A stretch of 64,000 nucleotides of DNA from Vreelandella arcis. Lineage in GTDB: Bacteria > Pseudomonadota > Gammaproteobacteria > Pseudomonadales > Halomonadaceae. The stretch is from NCBI RefSeq assembly GCF_900103865.1, contig NZ_FNII01000005.1, positions 240,001 through 304,000 of the forward strand, given 5' to 3'. Shown here in pieces: positions 36,443-44,955 of the stretch (position 1 is its first letter; each line of letters opens with the position of its first letter). The notes beneath the pieces were generated by a model that had not been told where the DNA came from, ran no database searches, and saw only the letters and a list, made by a program, of their open reading frames with translations. Both the position numbers and the translations under genes were made by a program.

Positions 36443-36470
36443 TTGACGAAACGTCAAAAAAGCGTAGAAT
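36443..36470 (+). promoter_or_regulatory. Sigma-70 promoter of the initiator tRNA gene
   Basis: A TTGACG -35 (36443-36448) and TAGAAT -10 (36465-36470) are separated by 16 bp. A C/G-rich discriminator (ACGCCACACG) follows, and the tRNA starts 15 nt after the -10. The -35 overlaps a small palindrome GACGAAACGTC. Confidence 0.75.
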
Positions 36471-36484
36471 ACGCCACACGTTGA

Positions 36485-36561
<77 letters not shown>

Positions 36562-36571
36562 ATATTTAGAG

Positions 36572-36606
36572 AGGCAGATCAGTTACTTACTGATCTGCCT
36601 TTTTTA
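36572..36606 (+). terminator. Terminator of the initiator tRNA
   Basis: A 12-bp perfect stem (36572-36583 with 36589-36600) has a 5-nt loop and is followed by a run of T. It lies 10 nt after the tRNA CCA end. Confidence 0.93.
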
Positions 36607-36664
36607 TTTGCCTGGGGTTTTGTGGGGAGCGATCAGAAAAGCCGTTACCGACAGAAGGATCGCT

Positions 36665-38062
36665 TCAGCGCGTTTCTACCTGAACGGAAAGCTGGCTTGG
36701 CAGACCCAGCAGGTCTTCGGTGTAGGTCTGCAAGTTGCTTTCAGTTGGCAGTGTGATATCGAGCATCAGTTGGCTAGCACTGCCTTCAAGCAATTCGACC
36801 ATACCCATCATTACCGACTGGATTTCAGGGCCAAACATCATGCCGAAACCCTGCGCCTGGGTACGGGCCATCTCAACAATCTGAGCCTCTGGCACGCCCT
36901 CCATCGTCGCGCCCAAGATGACCAGCCGTTCCAGGAGGCCTTCATCATCCAGCGTTAGCGCGATATCACCGCCAAGCAGTGTGGCCGTATCAAGCAGGCG
37001 GGTATCACGTAGAGCATCCATGGGCGCGACATTCTCTGGCAGCACCATCGGCAAATTGAGATCAAGACTCAGGCCCAACGCATCATTTAGCGTGATACGG
37101 CTATCTCCGCCTAGCACGCTGTGGCTCTCTTGCTCTTCCCAGCGTCCCGTAAAGTGAGCGTCAAGGGCAAGCTTGCCGCTGCCATCGGTCAGCACATTGC
37201 TGACCATGCGCATTTCGGTGCGTTCATCAGGAGGAGCCAAAGTGATCATTCGGTTGAGATCGAGTTCAAACGTCTCTAGCCATATGCCACCTTCACCGTC
37301 ATTGAAATCGCCATCGACCCGAAAATTACCAAATGATGCGACCAGCGCATCACTCTCGATGGCCATGTTCTCGAACAACATGGCGCCTAGATGCTCCTCC
37401 TGTTCACTCTGCATTCCGCGAAGATCGTCGATACGCATCCGCTCCAGAATGAAAGAGCCACTTCCAAAATCACCCAGATCCTCACTATGCATCGCCACGC
37501 CGCTGAATTCGAGCATGCCTAAAGCATCCGCCGAGAGGGCTTCACCGCGCACTTTAGCAATCTTTAGACGCCCAGAACTCTGGTGAATATCAAACTCGTC
37601 GACAATCTCACTGGCTAGGTCAGAATTAAGATCCAGCGCTATGCCATCAACACTAAAACTTGCTAGATGCAGAGGCGTCTCTCGCATCGCCTCATCGGTG
37701 AAGACCGCCATGCCCGGCTTCCCCAAGACCAGGCTCTCAAAGCTCAATAGCGGCAGCTCAGTAAGGCTGTCTTCGACGCGGACGCCCTCCAAGCGAACCT
37801 CATCAGGGTTATCGTAGTTACCGATGACAATATAACGCTCGACCTGGAGACGCTCCCCTTCGAGCGTTTCATAAACGATGTCCTCCGCTGTGAATCGGTC
37901 ACGCATCGTTGCTTTTGAGACATCCCCAAGACTCAGTTCACCGTTGGCAAAGAGAGCCATAAGATCGGACTCAAGACGCTCCGCACTAGCCAAGCTTGGC
38001 CCTGCTACCAGTAGGCTACACGCGGCCATACCGACACACGCGGGCTTGAAATGAAATGGCAT
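36665..38062 (-). CDS. Exported protein of unknown function
   Basis: This 465-residue protein has a signal peptide (MPFHFKPACVGMAACSLLVA.. cleaved near SLASA-ERLE) and a strongly acidic mature part. The sequence alternates short beta-like segments with the repeating look of LxxFSVDGIALDL, LEFSGVAMHSEDLG, LENMAIESDALVASFGNFRVDGDF. This suggests a beta-helical or AsmA/YdgA-like lipid-binding architecture. I do not recognise a family with certainty. ATG 38062 has GGAG 8 nt upstream; the longer frame to 38182 lacks one. No partner gene adjoins it. The 269 bp before the LprI-like gene are divergent promoter space. Confidence 0.75.
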   Translation of the reverse strand: MPFHFKPACVGMAACSLLVAGPSLASAERLESDLMALFANGELSLGDVSKATMRDRFTAEDIVYETLEGERLQVERYIVIGNYDNPDEVRLEGVRVEDSLTELPLLSFESLVLGKPGMAVFTDEAMRETPLHLASFSVDGIALDLNSDLASEIVDEFDIHQSSGRLKIAKVRGEALSADALGMLEFSGVAMHSEDLGDFGSGSFILERMRIDDLRGMQSEQEEHLGAMLFENMAIESDALVASFGNFRVDGDFNDGEGGIWLETFELDLNRMITLAPPDERTEMRMVSNVLTDGSGKLALDAHFTGRWEEQESHSVLGGDSRITLNDALGLSLDLNLPMVLPENVAPMDALRDTRLLDTATLLGGDIALTLDDEGLLERLVILGATMEGVPEAQIVEMARTQAQGFGMMFGPEIQSVMMGMVELLEGSASQLMLDITLPTESNLQTYTEDLLGLPSQLSVQVETR

Positions 38063-38331
38063 TTGACAATCTCCATGTGGATAAAGCCGTTGGCTTAGCA
38101 GCTTTGCCGCGCCAGACTTGCTACGCTCTGATTGTGGCGGGTGTGAGAACGCCCAAAACATTGTTCCCGCTTTCATAGACACCTTCAGGCCTTATACCGG
38201 GTCTCTATGAGCAAGTGCAACAACTGAGGCAATAGGTAAGCTATTGTCATGACTCATTGCTATGAAAAGCCTGCTCTCCCACCTCCACAGGCGTGAGCAC
38301 TTTTTCCTCTTTGAAGGAGATAAATAAATCC

Positions 38332-38721
38332 ATGCAACGTCAACGCATTCGGCACTATCTACTTGGCGCTACCCTGCTGGTTAGTGCTACCGCTTACGGC
38401 GAGGAACCATCGCAATCGCATGCGGCGTGTATGCAGAAGGCCATCAGCACACTCGACATCATCACTTGCATCTCAAGTGAGTATGAACGCCAGGACCAGA
38501 GGCTCAATGAAAACTACCAGCGGCTTCGCAGCCAGTTAAGCAGTCGTCGTCGCGAGCAGTTGCTTACCGCCCAACGAGCGTGGATTAAGTACAAGGAAGC
38601 CAACTGCGCCTTTTATGCCGATCCTGAAGGGGGGACGCTGGCGCGCGTAAACGCCAATGCGTGCGTGCTAAACGAAACTATCCAGCGAGCGGATGAGCTG
38701 GAAAATCTGATGAAACCCTAA
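38332..38721 (+). CDS. LprI/DUF1311-like exported protein
   Basis: This 129-residue protein has an N-terminal signal peptide (RHYLLGATLLVSATAYG-EE). A DUF1311 region follows, with paired cysteines (AACMQKA, IITCIS, ANCAFY, NACVLNE) and the typical YERQDQRLNENYQRLRSQL and LLTAQRAWIKYKEANC. Related LprI proteins inhibit lysozyme, which would protect the wall in the periplasm; that role is inferred from the family. ATG 38332 begins the signal peptide, with AAGGAG 12 nt upstream. A GTG at 38293 would add 13 residues. Confidence 0.85.
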   Translation: MQRQRIRHYLLGATLLVSATAYGEEPSQSHAACMQKAISTLDIITCISSEYERQDQRLNENYQRLRSQLSSRRREQLLTAQRAWIKYKEANCAFYADPEGGTLARVNANACVLNETIQRADELENLMKP

Positions 38722-39113
38722 CAAGACAGCCTAGCAGACAAGATTCTAAGGCTCTTCTGCGCAAACATCGGTAAGGGTGGGCAGAAATTCGACATGACTA
38801 GAGTAATACCGTCGTTGGGGTGAACTTCCCCCATTAGTTAGGCGCTTCTTTTGGCCAGCTCTTAAGACCTCAGCCCTGTATTGCACGGGCCCAGGCCTTT
38901 CTTACCCCAGGGAAGCTATTGGTTAAAACACGCTCATGACGAACCAATATAACGTCTGCTAATTCAGCCTATTTCGCATCGTCATCCTTATTACCAATAA
39001 TCGCGCTACCCTTTTGTTAAGCTTCTTCCTTCCATAAAGAGCCCTAAAGGGGCGATGCCTCCTGACGGACGGCGTTCTGGCCACTCACCATTTTTATAAT
39101 AAGGAGGCTGCGT
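38722..39113 (+). other. Non-coding stretch upstream of the osmoprotectant transporter
   Basis: I see no supported gene in these 392 bases. A stretch near 38815-38842 (GGGGTGAACTTCCCCC) forms a small hairpin and recalls the ends of some IS3-type elements, but no transposase remnant is visible. Possible promoter elements before the transporter are TTGTTA (39014-39019) and CATAAA about 16-17 bp on. A small GCCCTAAAGGGGC hairpin lies near 39041-39053. A perfect TATAAT near 39095 is too close to the start codon to be its -10. Confidence 0.4.
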
Positions 39114-39779
39114 TTGGAACTACTTCAGTATGCCCTAGACAATGCAAGCCTGCTGCTTTCGCGCACGATAGAGCATATTGCCTTGGTTGGCGTTGCAGTG
39201 GGCATTGCCACCTTGACCGGGGTGCCGATAGGTATCGCCATCACCAAAAACGAGCGGGTGGCTCAGGGGGTGCTGTATATGGCTTCCATTATCGTCACTA
39301 TCCCGTCAATTGCGCTTTTTGGCATCATGATTCCTGTGCTGTCGCTGATTGGGCACGGCATCGGCTATGTACCTGCGGTCATCGCAGTCCTGCTCTACTC
39401 CCAGCTTCCTATCATCCGCAACACCTACACGGCGATTAATAACGTTAGCCCCGCCTTGCGAGAAGCCGCTAGGGGCATCGGCATGAGCCCCAATCAGCGC
39501 TTGCGTTTGGTTGAAATTCCACTCGCCATACCGGTCATCATGGCGGGGGTTCGCACGGCCGTGGTTCTCAATATTGGCGTCATGGCGATTGCTGCCTATA
39601 TCGGCGCTGGTGGGTTAGGCACCTTTATCAGCCGGGGTATTTCTCAGTCTGATCCGCGCCAGCTAATCGTCGGCGCGATCGCCGTGAGCCTGCTGGCCAT
39701 TATCGTTGACTATTCGCTGTTGTATCTACAAAAGCGCCTAACCCCTAGAGGGATGAGCCGTGAGGCCGCGGCGACCTAA
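39114..39779 (+). CDS. Osmoprotectant ABC transporter permease (OpuB/YehW type)
   Basis: This 221-residue inner-membrane permease has about five to six helices and the binding-protein-dependent EAA loop (ALREAARGIGMSPNQRLRLVEIPLAIPVIMAGVRTAVVLNIG). It starts with TTG 39114, with AAGGAGG 6 nt before it. It is first in an operon of permease, ATPase, second permease and binding protein, the architecture of glycine betaine/choline/carnitine importers (OpuB, OsmU). The exact substrate is not shown by the sequence. Confidence 0.9.
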   Translation: MELLQYALDNASLLLSRTIEHIALVGVAVGIATLTGVPIGIAITKNERVAQGVLYMASIIVTIPSIALFGIMIPVLSLIGHGIGYVPAVIAVLLYSQLPIIRNTYTAINNVSPALREAARGIGMSPNQRLRLVEIPLAIPVIMAGVRTAVVLNIGVMAIAAYIGAGGLGTFISRGISQSDPRQLIVGAIAVSLLAIIVDYSLLYLQKRLTPRGMSREAAAT

Positions 39780-39821
39780 CGCCTCTTTCCTGATGTAATT
39801 TTTAATATAAGAGACACCCAT

Positions 39822-40982
39822 ATGATTCGACTTGAAAGCCTGACAAAGGTGTTCGATACACAGAAAGGCGCGGTGGTGGCCGCTGACCATATCGATATGG
39901 AAGTGCCGGAAGGGGAAATCTGCGTCCTCTTAGGGCCATCGGGTTGCGGCAAGACCACCACACTTAAGATGATCAATCGGATCGTTAAGCCCACTTCCGG
40001 CAAAGTGTTTATCAATGGCGACGATACCACCGGCCTCGACACCCAGACACTGCGCCGCAACATTGGCTATGTGATCCAGCAGATCGGGCTGTTTCCCAAC
40101 ATGACCATCGAGGAAAACATCACCATTGTGCCCAAGCTGTTAGGCTGGGATAAGACCAAATACAAGGCACGGGCACGTGAAATGATGGCGATGATTGCGC
40201 TGGAGCCGGATGCGTTTCTAAAGCGCTTCCCCAGCGAATTATCGGGTGGCCAGCAGCAACGTATCGGGGTTGCTCGTGCACTCGCCGCCGACCCGCCGGT
40301 GATGTTGATGGACGAACCTTTCGGGGCCATCGACCCGATCAACCGTGCCGTCATTCAAGATGAGTTCCTGAAGATGCAGCAGGATCTCAACAAAACCATC
40401 ATGTTCGTTAGCCACGACATCGATGAAGCGATCAAAATGGGCGACCGCGTGGCGGTTTTCCGTGAGGGGAAGTTGGTTCAGTACTCCACGCCTGATGATT
40501 TACTCGCAGCGCCCAAAAACGCCTTTGTGGAATCCTTCCTCGGCGAAGACCGTGCGCTCAAGCGCCTTAATCTAGTCAAAGTGCGCGAGATTGTCACCGA
40601 TGAGATCGGCACGGTCATCCCCAGCGACACGCTAGAAAGCGCGCTCGCCAAAATCGACGACTACGGCTACCAAAATGCCATCCTGATGGTCAACGAGCGA
40701 AAACAGCCTGCCGGTATTATTAACCGCTCCATCGCCCGCACCACCAAAGGCTACTGCCGCGACCACTTCCAAGCCGTCCCGGCGGTTGTCGATCTCGACG
40801 ATGACCTACGCAAAGCCGCCTCATTGATGTTTGCCCACGACCAAACCTGGCTGCCCTGCGTCGATAAAGAAGGCACGGTGTGTGGGCAAATTACCCAGCG
40901 CGCCATGACCAGCCACTTAGGCGCACGCTACCGCGCTCGCCAGGGGGATGATCGCAAGCCATCGGCGGCCATTAAGGAGTAA
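39822..40982 (+). CDS. Osmoprotectant ABC transporter ATP-binding protein with CBS pair
   Basis: This 386-residue ATPase of the ProV/OpuA group has Walker A GPSGCGKTTTLK, Q-loop, signature LSGGQQQRIGVARALAADPPVM, Walker B LMDEPFGA and switch His in VSHDIDEA. A C-terminal CBS pair (about residues 250-370) may sense ionic strength, as in OpuA. It lies 42 bp after the first permease and 2 bp before the second. Confidence 0.95.
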   Translation: MIRLESLTKVFDTQKGAVVAADHIDMEVPEGEICVLLGPSGCGKTTTLKMINRIVKPTSGKVFINGDDTTGLDTQTLRRNIGYVIQQIGLFPNMTIEENITIVPKLLGWDKTKYKARAREMMAMIALEPDAFLKRFPSELSGGQQQRIGVARALAADPPVMLMDEPFGAIDPINRAVIQDEFLKMQQDLNKTIMFVSHDIDEAIKMGDRVAVFREGKLVQYSTPDDLLAAPKNAFVESFLGEDRALKRLNLVKVREIVTDEIGTVIPSDTLESALAKIDDYGYQNAILMVNERKQPAGIINRSIARTTKGYCRDHFQAVPAVVDLDDDLRKAASLMFAHDQTWLPCVDKEGTVCGQITQRAMTSHLGARYRARQGDDRKPSAAIKE

Positions 40983-40984
40983 CC

Positions 40985-41716
40985 ATGCCTATTCGATCCA
41001 TAAAAGGGGCGCTAAAGGTACTGGTGCTAGTGGCTATTTTTTTCGCCGGTGTATGGAGCCAGTCGAGCGGTGTTATTGATGAGTTCATCTGGTATCTGCC
41101 TGACGTCCAGTATTTGATGGTTCAGCATATCTGGCTCACGGCGATGTCGGGTAGCCTAGCGATCATCGTCGCCATTCCGCTGGGTGTTTTGCTCTCCCGC
41201 CCGAGCATGGCCAGAGTGGCCGAGTCACTCATGCAAGTGCTCAACGTAGGCACCACTATCCCCACCCTGGCGGTGCTCGCGCTGTCGATGAGCTTTCTAG
41301 GCATTGGCGTGTTGCCTGCGGTGTTTGGTCTTTTTGTCGCCACGCTGTTACCGATTACGCGTAACACCTATGCCGGGTTAAAAGGTGTTAACCCGGCACT
41401 GATGGAGGCCGCTGCCGGTATTGGCATGTCACCCATGCAGCGGCTTTTCAAAGTCGAGCTGCCCAATGCCCTCTACGTGATTTTTGCGGGAATGCGCACA
41501 GCACTCACCATCAATGTAGGCACGGTTCCACTGGCGTTTTTGATCGGCGCTGGCGGTCTCGGTGAGCTGATTTTTACCGGCATTGATCTTTACGACCCGG
41601 TCATGATGCTTTCCGGTGCCATTCCCACCGCACTGTTGGCGATCGTGGTCGATGCGCTGATTGCAACTATTGCTTTTCTCATTGTGCCCCGTGGGGTCAA
41701 CCCCGGTCGCGCTTAA
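40985..41716 (+). CDS. Osmoprotectant ABC transporter permease, second subunit
   Basis: This 243-residue permease is similar to the first one but with an extra N-terminal helix. The EAA-type loop reads LMEAAAGIGMSPMQRLFKVELPNALYVIFAGMRTALTINVGTVPLAFLIGAGGLGELIF. Two permeases form the membrane channel with the ATPase dimer. It follows the ATPase by 2 bp and precedes the binding protein by 45 bp. Confidence 0.92.
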   Translation: MPIRSIKGALKVLVLVAIFFAGVWSQSSGVIDEFIWYLPDVQYLMVQHIWLTAMSGSLAIIVAIPLGVLLSRPSMARVAESLMQVLNVGTTIPTLAVLALSMSFLGIGVLPAVFGLFVATLLPITRNTYAGLKGVNPALMEAAAGIGMSPMQRLFKVELPNALYVIFAGMRTALTINVGTVPLAFLIGAGGLGELIFTGIDLYDPVMMLSGAIPTALLAIVVDALIATIAFLIVPRGVNPGRA

Positions 41717-41761
41717 GTTTCACCACCACAGACGTTTCACTAACAAAAGAAGGATTCGATA

Positions 41762-42643
41762 ATGAAAACACTCACCACCGCACTCACAAGCATTGCCCTG
41801 GCGAGCAGCGTCTCGCTGGCTAACGCCAACGAAATCAGCGTTGGCGGTAAGAACTTTACCGAGCAGCAGATCCTCGCCACCATGACCACCCAGTATCTGG
41901 ACAGCCTCGGCTACGATGTTGATAGCCGCGCAGGCATGGGCTCGGCCATTCTGCGCCAAGCCCAGGAAAACGGTCAGATTGACCTTTATTGGGAATACAC
42001 CGGCACGTCACTGATCAACTACAACGACATCAGCGAAAGCCTAAGCCCTGAAGAAACCTACCAACGGGTCAAGGAACTCGATGCCGAGAAAGGCCTAACC
42101 TGGCTTGAGCCGTCGGATGCCAACAACACCTATGCGCTTGCCATGCGCGAAGCGGCCGCCGAGGAACGTGGCATCGAAACGCTCTCCGATCTGGCCGAAG
42201 CGGTCAATAATGAGGAAGGCCTGACCTTTGCGCTTAACGCTGAATTCTACGCCCGTGAAGATGGCTGGCGCCCGCTAATGGAAGCCTACGATTTTCGCGT
42301 AGGTCGCAGCGAAGTGAGCCGCATGGATACAGGCTTGGTATATCAAGCGCTGCGTGATGAAGAAGTCGACGTTGGCCTTGTGTTTGCCACCGACGGTCGC
42401 ATCCCTGCCTTTGACTTTTACGTACTCGAAGACGACCAGGGCTTTTTCCCGGCTTATGCCCTCGCCCCGGTAGTACGCACGGAAACCCTGGAAGCTAATC
42501 CCGAACTTGCCGACCAGATGAATAAACTCTCGGCGCTGCTCGATGACGAAACCATGGCCGAACTCAATGCCAGCGTGGATGTCGAGCGCGAGTCAATCGA
42601 AGACGTATCAAGAAGCTTCCTCGAAGAAAACGATCTGCTCTAA
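41762..42643 (+). CDS. Osmoprotectant ABC transporter substrate-binding protein (OpuBC/OsmX type)
   Basis: This 293-residue periplasmic protein has a signal peptide (TTALTSIALASSVSLANA-NE) without a lipobox. The family start ISVGGKNFTEQQILATMTTQYL is followed by WEYTGTSLINYNDI and GLVYQALRDEEVDVGLVFATDGRIPAFDFYVLEDD, typical of the QAT-family binding proteins for choline, betaine or related osmolytes. The mature protein is acidic. It is the last operon gene and is followed by a terminator. Confidence 0.93.
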   Translation: MKTLTTALTSIALASSVSLANANEISVGGKNFTEQQILATMTTQYLDSLGYDVDSRAGMGSAILRQAQENGQIDLYWEYTGTSLINYNDISESLSPEETYQRVKELDAEKGLTWLEPSDANNTYALAMREAAAEERGIETLSDLAEAVNNEEGLTFALNAEFYAREDGWRPLMEAYDFRVGRSEVSRMDTGLVYQALRDEEVDVGLVFATDGRIPAFDFYVLEDDQGFFPAYALAPVVRTETLEANPELADQMNKLSALLDDETMAELNASVDVERESIEDVSRSFLEENDLL

Positions 42644-42699
42644 CACAGCTAGGCGCTCGTGCATGGCACTGGCATAATGTTTCGCTACAATATCGCCAC

Positions 42700-42727
42700 A
42701 AAGCCGCTCCAATGGAGCGGCTTTTTC
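42700..42727 (+). terminator. Terminator of the osmoprotectant transporter operon
   Basis: An 11-bp perfect stem (42700-42710 with 42714-42724) has a 3-nt loop and runs into TTTTT. It ends 15 bp before the nitrilase-family gene. Confidence 0.9.
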
Positions 42728-42741
42728 AATGGGGGAGCCCA

Positions 42742-43584
42742 ATGCACTATCAAAATAAGCTTCGGGTAGGCGCTGCCCAGATCAATACCACGCTTGGCGA
42801 CGTGAACCATAACCTTGAGCGTCATTTGACGCTGATAGGTGAGGCGCAGCGTGACGGTGTGGAGCTGCTGGTATTCCCCGAACTTTCGCTAACGGGCTAT
42901 CGGCTGGCCAGCCGGGTAATGCAGGTGGCGATGCCGCTGGAAGACCCACGCCTTAAAGCGCTGGCTGACGCGTGCGGCTTTATGCAGGTGGTGGTCGGCT
43001 TTGTGGAAGAGGCGAGCCCCGGTGAGTATTACAACGCGCTGGCCATCTTTCAGCATGGTCAGCTAATGGCCGTGCATCGCAAGCTTAACCTGCCTACCTA
43101 TGGCGGGTTGGAAGAAGGCAAGTGGTTTACCCATGGCAGTGAGCTCACGCACACCGATATTTGTCCTGGATGGTCCGCCACTCAACTAATTTGTGCCGAC
43201 TTATGGAATCCGGCGCTCGTGCATGCGGCCCTACTCGCTCGCCCGACGGTGCTTTGCGCGCCGATCAACTCGGCCAGCGGCATCGTCAGCGACGACTTTT
43301 CCAATGAAGAAAACTGGGCGTTGAATACCCGGTTTTACGCCATGACCTATGGCACGCCGGTCATTATGGCCAACCGCTTTGGGCCGGAGGGCGACAGCCA
43401 CTTCTGGGGCGGCTCGCGCATTCTCGGTCCAGGTGGTGAAACGCTCGCGCAAGCCGACGACGAAGAGGCGCTGATCGTGGCCGATCTATCGCGCACCGCG
43501 ATTGCCAAAGCGCGCTTTGAATTACCTACCCACCGCGATGCCGACACACCGCTGGTGAGGGAACTGATGGAGGGATACCGCTAA
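42742..43584 (+). CDS. Nitrilase-superfamily carbon-nitrogen hydrolase
   Basis: This 280-residue cytoplasmic hydrolase has the Glu-Lys-Cys triad: Glu in VFPELSLTGY near residue 46, Lys in HRKLNLPTYG near 115, and Cys in LICADLWNP near 152. Family members hydrolyse amides or carbamoyl compounds (beta-ureidopropionase, N-carbamylputrescine amidohydrolase, aliphatic amidases). ATG 42742 has GGGGGAG upstream and fits the family N-terminus LRVGAAQINTTLGDV. It is convergent with the M24 gene. It may belong functionally to that locus, but no co-transcription shows this. Confidence 0.9.
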   Translation: MHYQNKLRVGAAQINTTLGDVNHNLERHLTLIGEAQRDGVELLVFPELSLTGYRLASRVMQVAMPLEDPRLKALADACGFMQVVVGFVEEASPGEYYNALAIFQHGQLMAVHRKLNLPTYGGLEEGKWFTHGSELTHTDICPGWSATQLICADLWNPALVHAALLARPTVLCAPINSASGIVSDDFSNEENWALNTRFYAMTYGTPVIMANRFGPEGDSHFWGGSRILGPGGETLAQADDEEALIVADLSRTAIAKARFELPTHRDADTPLVRELMEGYR

Positions 43585-43626
43585 CGTTGAAGAAGTAACG
43601 CTAGCGGCTAGTCAGGCCGATGACAC

Positions 43627-44904
43627 TTACCTATTGAGCAAGGCGTCGTTAAACGGGTAGCGCGAGAGCCGCTCGATACCAGTCTCGGTGATCAATACTT
43701 CTTCTTCCAGCTTAACGCCATCGGCAGCGCCTACTTCGCCAATGTAGCTTTCCACCGATACCACCATACCCGGCTCGAGAACACCGTCCTTGGAGAAGCG
43801 GTCGAAATCCATGTGGTGAGCCACCAGCGGGGTTTCGCCGTGCATCCCCACCCCGTGAATGATCGAGGGGTAGCGGCGGTCGATAAACCGCTCGGGGATT
43901 TTCCACGCCTGCTCGGCAATTTCACGGTAGCTAATGCCCGGCTTGAGCAAGCCCATATTGTGCTGCACCTGATCGTAGGCCATGCGGTATATTTCACGCT
44001 GGTAGGAAGATGGCTTGCCCGGCCCAACATGAAAGGTGCGCGAGAAATCCGAGTAGTAGCCATGGCAGCCGATGGTATCGGTATCTAGCGCCACCAGTTC
44101 ACCGGGGCGGATCTTGCGGTCGCTGGCTTCGTTAAACCAAGGATTGGTGCGCGGCCCGGAGGACAGCAAGCGGGTTTCGATAAACTCACCACCGCCTCTT
44201 ATCACCTCGCCGTACATGATCGCGAACAGCTCGTTTTCGGTAATGCCCGGTTTAATCGCGGCTTCGACTTCTGCCACGGCGGCTTCACTGGCGGCCATCG
44301 ACTGCGCCAAGCAGGCGATTTCCTCGGGCGTTTTGATGCGACGACAATGCAGCGTGTCCTGCATGCAATCGTAGACATCAAGCCCTTGCGCTTCTAACGC
44401 ACGCGCTAGGTTGAGTGCACAGCGGTCGAGCCCGACTTTTTTGTTGCCTTTACCGTGTTCTTTGACTAGATCGGCAATCTCAACCCCAAAAGGGTCAGAT
44501 GACATGCCGTCGCGCTGATTAACCGCCGACCACACCACTTTGGAGGTACGCGCCTCATCGATGGTTTCAAGCCAGGTGGAAACATGCGCGCTGCCGGGGT
44601 ATTCGAACAGAATAATCGGCCCGTCCAGCGGCACGTAGACGTAACGCGTTGAGTTGCGCAAAAAGTAGCCAAACATGTTGCGCGAGCCGGTCGCATAACG
44701 CTGGTTATTGGGGTCAAACAGCACCAGCGCCGCGTACCCTTCTTCCGCCATCATGGCACGCAGTCGCTCAAGGCGACCGGCGCGAAGCTGCTTGGGATCA
44801 AACGCGGTGGGAATACTATCGCCGTTGCCCATGGGGGCTGACGGGACGACCGGAATGTTATCCGGCTCGTTATCAGTAAGGCTTTCGCTTTCGACAATGC
44901 TCAT
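43627..44904 (-). CDS. DddP-like M24 metallopeptidase-family enzyme, function unassigned
   Basis: This 425-residue enzyme of the creatinase/prolidase (M24) fold is closest by memory to the DMSP lyase DddP: GGGEFIETRLLSSGPRTNPWF, VALDTDTIGCHGYYSDFSRTF, IIHGVGMHGETPLVAHH and a C-terminal SRYPFNDALL. The metal ligands are present (DTD, then SDFSRT, then HGVG, and later two Glu). The position six residues after the metal His, which in DddP is the catalytic Asp, is Gly here. DMSP lyase activity is therefore doubtful, and a Xaa-Pro peptidase-like or other reaction is possible. It is downstream of a 2OG oxygenase on the same strand. Confidence 0.88.
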   Translation of the reverse strand: MSIVESESLTDNEPDNIPVVPSAPMGNGDSIPTAFDPKQLRAGRLERLRAMMAEEGYAALVLFDPNNQRYATGSRNMFGYFLRNSTRYVYVPLDGPIILFEYPGSAHVSTWLETIDEARTSKVVWSAVNQRDGMSSDPFGVEIADLVKEHGKGNKKVGLDRCALNLARALEAQGLDVYDCMQDTLHCRRIKTPEEIACLAQSMAASEAAVAEVEAAIKPGITENELFAIMYGEVIRGGGEFIETRLLSSGPRTNPWFNEASDRKIRPGELVALDTDTIGCHGYYSDFSRTFHVGPGKPSSYQREIYRMAYDQVQHNMGLLKPGISYREIAEQAWKIPERFIDRRYPSIIHGVGMHGETPLVAHHMDFDRFSKDGVLEPGMVVSVESYIGEVGAADGVKLEEEVLITETGIERLSRYPFNDALLNR

Positions 44905-44955
44905 GGATATCTCGCATCGGGAGTGGGGTCAGGAGGTAACGAGGGCGAAGCGAGG

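Noticed and set aside
38810..38850. Possible insertion-sequence end.
   Set aside because: There is no second end, transposase remnant or target duplication; the resemblance is too short to call a mobile element.
39090..39100. TATAAT considered as the -10 of the osmoprotectant operon.
   Set aside because: It lies about 14 bp before the start codon, leaving no room for the ribosome binding site downstream of a transcription start.
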